64,000 bases of DNA from NCBI GenBank assembly GCA_022376515.1, contig WTXI01000039.1, forward strand, positions 1-64,000. The letters run 5' to 3'. A program made the translations under genes and the position numbers. The notes beneath the pieces were generated by a model. It was given only the letters and a program-made list of their open reading frames with translations. It ran no database searches and had not been told where the DNA came from. Positions within the stretch are counted from its first letter, which is position 1, and each line of letters begins with the position of its first letter. The stretch is from Lactifluus volemus (lineage: Eukaryota > Basidiomycota > Agaricomycetes > Russulales > Russulaceae). Below are positions 11,746 through 22,100 of this stretch, piece after piece.

Positions 11746-11999
11746 TAGTGTTGGACAGGGGTATCTAAAACCCGCCGGGTTTGCGGGTCCGGGGTATCTC
11801 GGGCCGGGGTACGGGTATCGATTTTGCCGACCCGTGCCAAACCCGTACCCACAGGCACGGGACCCGTACCCGCAGCTGGGGTATCTCGGTGTGGTCTGTA
11901 GGGGGCAGGGAAAGGTAACAGACCTTAGTCTCTGGTTTTCGAGCAACTACAAGCAGAATACTGTATCCAACTTGGCACAAATATAGTGCAAAGATGAGT

Positions 12000-12403
12000 C
12001 CGAGTCCAGAAGGGGCAGGGGAAGCGGTAGAGGGGCCACACGCCAGTCGCAGGCGTCTGGCGCTCTGGCGGTCGCAACGGCGTCGCCAGCGCGATCCCGA
12101 CGCCAAGGACATCGACGCGGTGCGACTCCGAGTCCGGAAGGGGCGGGGGAAGCGGCAGAGGGGAGGAGGCCGTGCCCCACATCGGTCGCAGGCGTCTGGC
12201 GCTCTGGCAGTCGCAACGGCGCCGCCAGCGCGATCCCGACGCCAACGACGTCGACACGGTGCAACTCCGAGTCCGGAAGCAGCGGGGGAAGTGGTAGAGG
12301 GGGGAGGCCATGCCCCACATCGCTCCCAGGCGTCTGGCGCTCTGGCGGTCGCAACAGCGCCGCCAGCGCGATCCCGACGCCAAGGACGTCGATGCGGTGC
12401 GAT
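12000..12403. repeat. GC-rich minisatellite, three units of about 128-140 bp
   Basis: Three tandem imperfect copies begin with CGAGTCC at about 12000, 12128 and 12268. Each contains CAGGCGTCTGGCGCTCTGGC and CGCCAGCGCGATCCCGACGC. They lie inside the hAT-type element. The array leaves several long open frames on both strands, which I attribute to GC richness rather than coding. Confidence 0.85.
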
Positions 12404-12901
12404 GGGGTCCCTCCAGCATCGAGGGATGACGCGAAGCCATCCCTCATCGAAGGGGACGAAGGGGGACGAAGGAGAACAAAGGGAGGGCAAGGAAACTACA
12501 GAAAAGTCAGAGAAGTTAGTGAAGTGGAAGAGTAGATAACATACCTAGCAACACCTGACAGGGAAGCACCCTTCAGGTGTCCCAACACCCCTCCAACACA
12601 ATTATAACACAAAAGGCAGAGGCAAGGCAGGAGGAAGAGGAGGAAGAGGACAAGCAGAGAGGTGCCCCAAAGATGACACGCTGGAAAACCACCGGAAAAC
12701 GACCACGGTGTTGATGGCGAAGGCAGTGGCGAGACTTGCGAGAAATGGTTTCGGGAAAACCAAAACGATCCTGACCGAGATTCGCGACAGAGGGAGGCGA
12801 CAGGGAAGGTAACGCGAGCGGTGAACGAAAAAAAAAAAAAGGAGCTGAGTCAAGCGACTAAGCGACTATTGAAGTAAGCCATAGAACTGCCAACAGTTCC
12901 A

Positions 12902-12982
12902 GCCTCGATGGTGTAATGGTAAACAGATGGTTTGCCTTCATTACCGCATGCACAAGTTGAGGGTTCGAATCCGCCAGTGTAC
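12902..12982 (+). pseudogene. tRNA-like sequence with A and B boxes (degenerate)
   Basis: TGGTGTAATGG at 12909-12919 matches the RNA polymerase III A box, and GGTTCGAATCC at 12962-12972 matches the B box, at tRNA-like spacing. The 5' arm GCCTCGA does not pair with the bases after the T arm, and the T stem has mismatches. It is therefore not a normal tRNA. It may be a dead tRNA copy or the head of a SINE captured by the hAT-type element. Confidence 0.5.
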
Positions 12983-13258
12983 AATTAATTCGAAGCGTCC
13001 TGTGGGATGATTATGTGATCAACTGTGAGAACTTTTTACCTGGAATTGATTGGATTATTAAGCCAGGGCCGGCCCGGACAGCTGGTAAGTTTATTATACT
13101 TATTTATTTATTTTAACCCATACCCTTATTAAATAGGTGTGGGTTACCCACAGCTAAACCTGTGGGTTACCCGTACCCCAGGCACGGGTACGGGTTTCTC
13201 ACGGGTACGGGTACAGGTATGTCTGAAAATACCCATGGGTTACCCACGTCCATCACTA

Positions 13259-13650
13259 CTGTCGAGGTTAAGAACAGTCGGAGCATCTGGTCGAGCTAAG
13301 AGCTGATCCGAGAGGCGGAATTTGGATACGGAGATATGGAGCACAAATTGTCTTTGACTCGATGGGAGCTGTGAATTGAAGAGAATGATGCACTTTGTTG
13401 CCATAGTATTACTAGCACAGATCCCGACAAGCTGGACGACGAACCCACTCCAGTTGAATGGCTAGAAATCGTTTTCGTTTACCAGAGTGAGTTCCATAAA
13501 TTGATGTTACCTTGCTTGCAACGCTAAGTGCGACGTTGCAGGAACCATCAAAAGTCCACGTGGTTCCTTTTCCTTGGGCCCGAATCGCCCATGCAGGGGT
13601 ATCATATCGCATACGAGTTATCGGTTATAGATTAAAATCTATCACGAATG
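13259..13650. repeat. Spacer module P (rest) and module X, copy A
   Basis: The sequence after the right target duplicate continues module P (compare 25130-25260 after copy B). Module X begins at about 13430 (compare 1615-1870 and 37560-37850). I see no gene. Confidence 0.65.
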
Positions 13651-15400
13651 CTAATGGAGACTTTGTAGCACTTCCTAAGCGTGACACGCCTACAATCCCT
13701 ACTACTGTAATCACTAGTAGGTTTAAGACTTATCTCGACCGTCTTTTCAGTTGCTCAAACATGGCAGTGCGGGCCCTAGCCTAGTGCTGCGCCGCTGAGA
13801 CACTATGCCGCCGCCACAAGTTCCCAGGTATGGTACGATCTGAGTCGGCTCAGAGTTATGCGCTTCCTCGAGCGTTGTTCTTGAAACATGGTTGCCAGTG
13901 ACTGTGCCGACGGTGATGCCATAAATATACAAAGCAAAACGGAAGATAAGGGAAAGCACTTATTCGATCGAGTTGGCGTTGATGTGCCTTGTTCTTCATG
14001 GAGAAATGAGCGCTCCTTTGCATCGCAGTTTGTCGGTGTCAAAGCAAATATAATTCTAGTGGAAAGACCTCCTTTTTCTTGTACCCTTTGGTACGGTATC
14101 CATAGCTTGGACAGAGTACAACAAGTAAAAACAACAGGAAAATATAACGAATACCTGGAGGGGTGAACCCGCAACTTACATCCGCGCAGTGGAAACAATG
14201 GAGCCAGGTCAAGTTGGGCGTCTATGGCCAAGTAGCATGGGTCCGAGAAATCTCCTTATTGATGAGGCCAACCAAGGCGGCACGGGCCCCAACGCGGTGG
14301 GGCAGATTTCTATAAAATGATGAGCAGACCCTACTGACAGAAGTATCACCTACCAAAGTACTACATTCTCATCTCATATCTCCTCCGATGGCGAATTGGG
14401 CCACGGATGAACTCTAGAATCTTGCGTTCTCAAATGTTGGGAGGAAAGGCGGTATGCGCAAGAGCAATCGCGACGTCTCCTTTGCAATCCAAGCAATCAG
14501 TGGGATTGCACCAGTTGCTCATGGATCAAGCTTCACTGCAGGTGTGTGACAACTCGTAGAATGGAAGACCACGGCAGTTCTGAACTCCGGTGCCTATGGG
14601 TCATAAAGCAACAGACTCCAGCAGCAGTGCTAGACACAACTCTAATAACCAAGGGAGGATGGCCAACATCTATGGTACTCGGACTACCCTGCATCTCATG
14701 GGATCCCCGGGCGCCGGGCACACGCGAGACCTGGCTCTAACCAACCGTGGAGGGAAAGTGGACGCCCTTATCACTGGGTGTCGCGATAATCGTGCTCCAC
14801 ACATGCCAAGAATTCATTGCAGTTGTCTTCCCACATATATTTGCGAGTACAACAAAACCAACGGCTTTGCAACGTCGACAACAGAGGCTCCATCACGACC
14901 GACTAATTTTGAACGCCAAGAAACATAGTAACCCACAACGAAGAGCGAGCAGAGATAAGAATTAAACTTTTGGTAAGACTCGAGTCGTAGCCGGGTGTTC
15001 GTGCGAAATTGACATGCCAAACGAAAATGTGCTAGTTTCAAACATTTCAATCCAGGAGGTCTTATTTCGAGATAAAATATTACCCAGAGTCGAAGGGGGA
15101 AAACAGATCGTGAGGTCAGGCCAAGTCACGACAATGTGTGTGTCACGGGCCTTCCTCTATGAACGGGCTTATCGCCCATTCGTTGACATTACAGTAAAGT
15201 ATCAATAACCAACAAGTAGACACTTAGAGAGACATGAATTGCTAAAGGTTTGCGTGTCGTTCAAGTTGTGGCTCGAGGGTTCATCCTATACAGTATCAAG
15301 TCTTCAAGCGCGTCGAGCGTTGTGTGTACTGTTGAGATCACGGGGACGCTGTGTCAAGGGATCGTGGGCACAAAAGCACTAACTGGACCACATCACAGTG
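13651..15400. repeat. Module Z, copy 1: duplicate of the block upstream of rrp6
   Basis: This 1.75 kb block matches 52556-54760 over most of its length with scattered substitutions and indels. Matching landmarks are the CCGCCGCCA segment near 13809, the TATAAAATGATGAG box at 14311, the coding-like start at 14388 and the TGACATGCCAAACGAAA run near 15010. A shorter part also recurs at about 37900-38200. The candidate small gene seen in the other copy is stopped here after nine codons (TAG at 14415-14417). Confidence 0.75.
14311..14417 (+). pseudogene. TATA box plus stopped copy of the 53-aa candidate gene
   Basis: TATAAAATGATGAG starts at 14311, and an ATG follows at 14388 with the frame MANWATDEL then TAG. 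The equivalent TGG codon in the copy at 53772 keeps the frame open for 53 residues. Downstream codons here still read NVGRKGGMRKSN and FAIQAISGIAPVAHGSS, so a single substitution broke the frame. Family unknown. Confidence 0.45.
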
Positions 15401-16049
15401 ATTAAAAATAGAATGAAATGTTTCACGGATGACAAAAACACGAGTCGCTCATACTGTATGACTTGAACAACCGCAAAGCACTGCCCAAGCCACCACTGAT
15501 GACATCGATGACAGCCCGGGGCACCGGGCCGAGGGGAGGCGCGCGCTCGCCACCGGAACTTGCCGGCGCCAATACCTTCAGGTTAGCGGTATCCGCGTCA
15601 CTTGTTCTTTTTTTAACAATCCTGTTGCTGTTATGTATACACATCGTACCAAATGACCAATTTATGTTTCTATCAGGGTGTGATACCTATTGGATTTTCT
15701 TCATGTCCGACAACCGAACACAGCAATATCCTCGATTTGACGGAGGACAAGGCGAGAGACCACACGCGAACGCTGGCCTAAATGGACCGTGCCCGGGAAG
15801 TGCCACAAACAACCAGGTGGTCTTCTTCCATACCAGCGCGGGGAGGGACGCGAGGGTTTGAAACCCACAAGTTTCAGGTGCACGCCGGGCCCCCAGGGCA
15901 TACCAACTCACCAACGCGGGGGTTCTGTAATGGCTTTCCACAGTGCCCAATCCGATGTCACTGTCAAGTGTAACGAGCATGATTAGTGAGAATCAATATA
16001 CAAATGGCAGAAACCATGTACGCTGGGAGTTCCATAATATCTCGGCTTC
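15401..16049. repeat. Spacer module W, copy 1
   Basis: This module is shared with about 38210-38845 and, more diverged, with about 28200-28595. Landmarks are ACGGATGACAAAAACACGAG near 15425 and ATTGGATTTTCTTCATGTCC near 15690. The reading frames on both strands are not conserved between copies, so I do not call a gene. Confidence 0.65.
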
Positions 16050-17570
16050 CATGGTCACTATGCCAGCTGGGCCGCAGAGCCAGGAGCAGTGCACGTCCAG
16101 GCCACTTCGTCACCGCGACTCAATTATGAATCCATTCCCGCTCGCAGCGACGAATGCATGTTCAACAATTGTGACCGATTTTCTTCTTCCACTACGACCG
16201 AGTCGGACTCTAGCGCAGCCAACAATGTTAGGGTGTTCTTCGAGGAGTGAGGCCAGACCATGGACGGCATCGTCATTGGGACGGTGAGATAGCTGTTCAA
16301 ACAATATCTCAATACTTTTTCTACAGAACGCCATAGTGAAACAGGTGCTGTACCTGAACGAACGTGCCCTCCCTAGGAGCACTCTCTGTCTCAAGAGCCA
16401 TCGTCCCGCCATACCTCGCCATCACGCAGTACACCGAGATAGAATTCATCGTCCTTAGCTGTTCGGCCGGTGAGCGCACTCCTCTCGATAGCGGAGATGA
16501 GGAGCGTAGTCGGGTTCATGTTACCGAGCTCATTGACGAGATTACCCTCTGACCTGCATGAAGGAATGAGCGCATATAATGCTTATGTAGGCCACCATCG
16601 AAGAAAATGGACATACCGAGTTACTTTGAGTGGCTCCGTGATGGCGCGTAGCCCATGAAATGTCGTCTGTAAGGTTGGCCGTGGACCAGCCGAGAGGGCG
16701 ATCCCAACAGCACGAGAAGAGTTTACCAAGCGACCATAGAGAAGGGTATAGGGCCTTCCCGTCACGAAGGGCGTGGAAGAGCCAAAAAGGCCTAGCTTCG
16801 AAGTGAAAATTAGTGCGGGATGCGCAAGACGCATAAAGGAGAGCGGACCTTGGTCGCATGTAAAGTGATTTATTGAGGCCCTGAGGAGCGTTTATCTGTG
16901 AGGGTGATGATTGTATGCACGTCCTTTCTTCTATGGCTTGACAGAGTTATCGCACAACGGGACGAGTGGAAGGGATGCTCGTACCTAAGTCCCCGTAATG
17001 CTAAGGGCAATACGTCACCTTCTGGGCTACGACTTCATATTTTTTCCCAATCCACGCTCTCTGTCAACCCAACTTGTACGCGTTGAATAACCCCCTCCTT
17101 TCCCTTGTTCCACATCGCGTGCCATGTCCCGACTTGCGTCTCTGGTCCCCCGGGTATGTCGCTACGAGATGGCGTTGCGTCCTCTTTGCGGAAAAATTGC
17201 CAACGAGCAAAAGGGGAGCGTTGGAGTGGCTCGCTTCGGATAGGCATCCAAGGTTGCCAAACGAAGAAAAAAATGAAAGGGCGGAGACGAGAGATGAGAG
17301 TGATGAAAGAGGTACATTTGTGAGATTGTGAAGAGGAGCAGATGCGCGGCGAGCTCTGCCGGAAGACGCAGTTTGAGGACGCGCTTCGGGTAAGCACGGT
17401 GCTTGAATACAACTCCTTGTCTAGTCGTCACGCCAAGCGTCAAGTCTTTCAGTCAAATAATAAGACATTTCTGACAGTATATGATAGAATGATGACGCGC
17501 GAACAAGGCTGCGGTGAAGTAGCACCCGCACACTTGAAGCCCTGCACGCCATTAATTACAGTAAGCTATT
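16050..17570 (-). repeat. Spacer module Y, copy 2
   Basis: Same module as 3615-5120, with the same minus-strand protein-like pieces. One is IEILFEQLSHRPNDDAVHGL near 16310, a stretch that runs open here into SLLEEHPNIVGCARVRLG and is broken in the other copies. FGSSTPFVTGRPYTLLYG near 16770 and LTESVDWEKI near 17050 are also present. Frames shift between the pieces. Confidence 0.6.
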
Positions 17571-17784
17571 CATTCATGGTCAACTGGCCATGCAAGTGGC
17601 TAGTAGTATTGTTATTTTTCTTTCTACAGTGATTTCGGTGCCTTTAAATCTCTGACCTCTAATTACCTAGTGGTTAAGCGTATGGTATGGGTGTTAAGGT
17701 GAAGCTCAAAGTATTCGGACATGAGGGTTGTGTCACTGGCACTTGAAACCGATTTAGCGGAGGACTCGATACGTGATCGAGCGT

Positions 17785-18745
17785 GCATCAAACCTTCACG
17801 TGACTACATCTCCCTATACGGATCATCCGCATCGACGGTTCTGGAATTTCCCGGAATTGGACATGTGATCTGACTTTTAACGACGTCAACTGTAGTCCCT
17901 GAGCTTCAACTTACACATCGACATCAACGACGCCGTCTCTTATCTGTCCTATGAGATCCTTAGATCGAACTTCTTTAACTTAGATATCAACTCAGACATC
18001 GACATCAACTACGCCGCCTCTTATCTGTCCTTTTCTACATGTAAATTTCAATTAATGGTCTGTTAAAACGTAAACGCAACTTACATGTAACCACGACCAT
18101 CTGACTTCAACTTAGACATTGACGCCGTCTCTTATTTGTCCTTTTCGGCATGTCACTCTCGATTATAAATCTATTAAATGTAAACGCAATTTACATGTAA
18201 CCACAACCACCTGTTTGTGTTTAGTGAGAGTCAAACTAATGTGCAGTCGAATGGATGTGGTGCGAGCTTTGTCATCCATCGTGACAACGAGGTTCGAAAG
18301 TTTCTGTCCGGAATTGGACACCTGGTTCTTATCTTCCCTCTTTTTCGACGTGTCAGTCTCGATTATCGGAATATTAAAACGTAAACGCAACTTACATGTA
18401 ACCACGAAGCTACTGTGCATGGGTGGCAAGTTGTTGCTAAGTTCTACTGTGATGTCGAATTGCTACGAATCCTTGAAACCCCAAAGCAGACCATTGCGCC
18501 TACACCATGAGTGTCAGGTTCAAATAAATAAAAAGAAGAATTTGACAAGACAACTTTCTCGAAGAAATTGAAATGAAGGGGACTAAGGAACGGACAATAA
18601 AAAAAGCGACTATTTTGCTTTCGTCTGCAGTGCCTCGTCTCTGTTTGCTGCAATGTATCGCCACTACTGTGTGTACCACTTATACAATCTCGTTGCTACC
18701 GACGCAAGCAAGGTGGCCGACGACTACGTCGGCATTTCCCTATGT
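17785..18745. mobile_element. Insertion of about 960 bp in leader module L of copy B, internally repetitive
   Basis: Leader sequence that is continuous in A and C is split here between GATACGTGATCGA (about 17780) and GTTGTCACCTCAAAGCC (about 18745). The insert carries imperfect repeats of GACGCCGTCTCTTAT (near 17928, 18007 and 18123) and of GTAAACGCAACTTACATGTA (near 18070, 18180 and 18380). I found neither terminal inverted repeats nor a clean target duplication. The open frames within it do not look like known proteins. A mobile origin is inferred from its presence in only one copy. Confidence 0.5.
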
Positions 18746-19120
18746 AGTTGTCACCTCAAAGCCAAAGCAACAGGGCACGATTCAACATATCTTTAAAATG
18801 TACCCGCATTTAACTGGCAGCATGCAGACCGGACCAGATCTGCTGGAGAATGGAAAAGCCAACAACGGCAAGTCGGCAACAAGGCCAGGTTTGAATTTAC
18901 GCCATCATAATATGCCTCGAGAAGACGGACAAGCACCAGGTGGATAGTGCGTTCAACTGAACAACACTTGACTGATGTTTGTTGTTGTTGTTTGTTCCTG
19001 TTGAGGTTTCGATGAAGCAGCGCCGTCAGGCCAGTGATTGCCGCCCCCAGCTCTCAATATCTTCCTTCCGGATCTTACTTGCATCTCAATCTAAGGAACA
19101 CTACATTTCCATACACTCAG
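18746..19120 (+). promoter_or_regulatory. Leader module L (right part) before NLR gene B
   Basis: This is the proximal leader shared with A (about 5380-5760) and C (about 31240-31696). The left part lies at about 17571-17784, beyond the insertion. The B leader lacks a short segment near the start codon that A and C share (TGTTAATCATTACTGTAGG), so the predicted N-termini of the three proteins differ. Confidence 0.45.
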
Positions 19121-22100
19121 ATGAGTTCAAATTTGTATGCCAACGTCTCTCACCCGATGTCCCTAAGGCCAAACAGTCGCCCTCAACCCAGCGAAACCCA
19201 ACCAAGCTTGCTGAAGGTGACCCGTACGTATCTCTTTGATCATGCTAACACAAGTAGAAAACTTCTGTCCCCTTCCAGTACTCAGAGCTCAAAATCTACC
19301 CCGTCTCAAGACCTTCCTTGGGAAGAAACGACAATTTCATGTCACTGTGACCTATGGGGAGAGAACATGGGAATCGAGATCTGTGCGGAGCGTGGCTCAG
19401 CGCGTGGAGTGGAACGATATAGTCGACGCATTGTGAGAAATCACACATCTTTATTCCTATACAAAACTGAGGTCTCCCGCAGTGCCGTACAACCACTGTC
19501 ACGCATTGGAGTGTCTGTTTATGCGAAGAAGACCATCACGAGAGACATTCTTGTTGGAAGGCAAGAGATAGTCTGTGAGCCCCGACATGGTACGTCTGTT
19601 CTTAGAATTGTTTCTGATACATCTTGCTGAGCATGCTACATATAGAAGTCGATATTGATTTCACCAGTGCCGATGGGCCCGATATACATTCGAACACATT
19701 CTCCCTAACGATTACCATGTCACCGGATACGGGTCCCTCTCTGACTGCGGTAGTCAACACCCCTAGCCCTATGGTGGCTCATATCCCTGTTGCTGAAGGA
19801 AGCGCTGTACGTCTTATTGTCCCAGCCAACGCTGAGGCCATGCAACTCACGTCAGTTACCACGCTCGTGTCTCCGTTATCTCAGAGGGGCGACCTTCCCA
19901 TTGAGAGCGGTAGTCGTATGCGACCAGTAGCAGACAGGCCATTGCGTGAGACAGATACAACTCTTCGTCGCGCCGAGGAAGCTATGAATGTTATTGATAC
20001 GTGGAAGACCACTGTGAATGTCATGAAATGGGTGATGTATACGATCAGTCCAATCGCAGCAGTATGATCAGTATCGGCTTCTAACCAGTCGTCTTCACTA
20101 ATTTTCCTTCTTCAGCTGAATCCATATGCAAGTCTAGCATGGAGTCTGCTCTCGAAGATCCCCGACGTTTGTCTCCTCTCATTCTCCCTTATTAGAGTAT
20201 CTGGGATATTCATCATTTTTTGTTTCATCCCGCCAGACTTTGCTACAACAGGTTCAGCGTGACGACAACATCCAAACTCTGCTTGGGGCCATACGCGATG
20301 CGTTCGAATTTGCGGAAGAGGCTGACACTCTAAGGAACCTCAAGCCTGAGTCCAGGCAGGCAACAATCCTCGGGGAGATGCTGGAATGCGTTTGTGAATG
20401 TGCCAAATTTATCAGCTCATACGCGGAGGATGTGAAACTTGGTACGTCCTCTTGGCCTCTCTCGTTGGTGATAATTGAACATGTGATTTGTAGGAAAGCG
20501 TGCTTTGAAGAGTATAGTTGGCCAGGTTGATGGGAAAATAGACCAGTATCGCACGAACCTCGTCCGACTGCGAGACAATTTCCTTTCTCGTGCTACTGTC
20601 ACGACAGAGATTTCTGTGCTAGAAGCTGGTGCGTGCTTACGGTGAGACGGTTGTCGGATCGTCAACCTGACAAGTGGGACATAGAGCTGGGTGCAATAAT
20701 CAGAGAATTGCCTTACAAGGGAGGATGGCGATTCGGAGATGAGAGGCGCTGTCTTCCAGGCACACGAGAAGATTTCCTCGACCATATCGTCAAGTGGGTC
20801 GAGAATCCTGAATCTCAACGTGGGCTCGTCCTCCTTGGGCAGGCAGGCACGGGAAAGTCATCGATCGCGCATGAAGTCGCGCGTCATTTCGACAAGATGT
20901 GTCTCGGCTCCTACTTTGCTTTTCTGAGGAAGGAGCAGTCAAGAGAAGATGTTTACCAGCTCTTCACGACGCTCAGTCGAGACCTCTCCTATCGAAATCG
21001 TGCGTTCAAGGTGGCTCTCGGGAGGGTCCTTAAGGAGAATCCATCTCTTTGTGGTACCCGGGACTATCGTATGCTTTTCGAATCCCTCCTCCTCGAACCA
21101 CTCAAGAATCTGTCACTTCCCGGTCCTATCCTTATCGTTATCGATGCACTGGATGAGAGTGGTGATGCGATTGGCCCAATCGGTATTCACACATTTATCG
21201 CCGAATATCTCGAAAGGCTACCAGCTGAATTCCGTGTACTCGTCACGTCGAGGCTAGAAGGTGGGATCGAATCTGCGTTCTCACAAGCATCATCTGTCGA
21301 TACGCTCTATATGGATGACGCAAAATTGGCTGCCAAGACAGAGCAAGATATTCGGATGTACCTTCAGAAGAAGCTTCCTCCGGAGGTATTTAGGGTCCAT
21401 GGTGCCGAACTAGCCAAGGCGGCAGAAGGCTTGTTCCAGTGGGCAGCCGTTGCGTGTGGATTCATAAATAGCCCTCCTGCTAGCTTTGGGTTTAGCGAGA
21501 AGAAGTGCGTACAGCGGCTGTTAGGACACTCTCGAGATCGGAATGGACGAGATCCACTAGACAAGCTATATGAAGAAGTTCTTGAAGGGTACTTCAAGCC
21601 GCATGAAGCACAGGTCCTATTTCGTTCGGTCATGGGACAGCTCTTTGCTGCTATCGAGCCACTGTCACTTCATTCCCTGATCGCTCTGCGTCGGCACGCC
21701 CCCATTGATGATCCCGAGAATTCTCGCCCAGTCATCGAAATGCTCCGCCACCTCGGCTCACTGCTGAGTAACGTGGCGTCATCTGATCGAACGCGTCCGA
21801 TCGTCCCACTCCACACGTCATTCCGTGACTTTCTAACGAATAGAAAGAGCAACGAATTCTATGTGGACCTTGGGAATTCCCACCGTGAACTAGCACATTC
21901 GTGCGTTGGCCTAATGCTGGACAGTCTCAAATTCAACATGTGCGAACTGGAATCGTCATATGTTGCGAACAGCGATGTTCCAGACCTTGAATCACGAATT
22001 TCCAAGCACATTCCACCTGGATTATCGTATGCCTGCGTTTTCTGGGATGATCACTTAGAACATGTTGCTTTCGAGCAAGACCTCTTTATGAAACTTGGAT

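Larger units (their letters stand above)
11746..13258. mobile_element. Non-autonomous hAT-type element, 1513 bp
   Basis: The element starts TAGTGTTGGAC and ends GTCCATCACTA, an 11 bp inverted repeat with one mismatch that fits the (C/T)AG-G ends of hAT transposons. It is flanked by a perfect 8 bp direct repeat CTGTCGAG (11738-11745 and 13259-13266), the expected hAT target duplication. The empty site is visible in copy B, where CCCTGTCGAGATTAAAAACAG is uninterrupted near 25110. Both ends carry many short GGGTACGGG/CCCGTACCC motifs (11756-11890 and 13135-13250), typical subterminal transposase-binding arrays. No transposase frame is present. The interior holds a minisatellite, a short poly-A run near 12828 and a tRNA-like sequence. 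Confidence 0.85.

Noticed and set aside
11765..12490. A 241-codon minus-strand frame in the hAT-type element
   Set aside because: It runs through the GC-rich minisatellite, with similar open frames in other registers; a composition effect.
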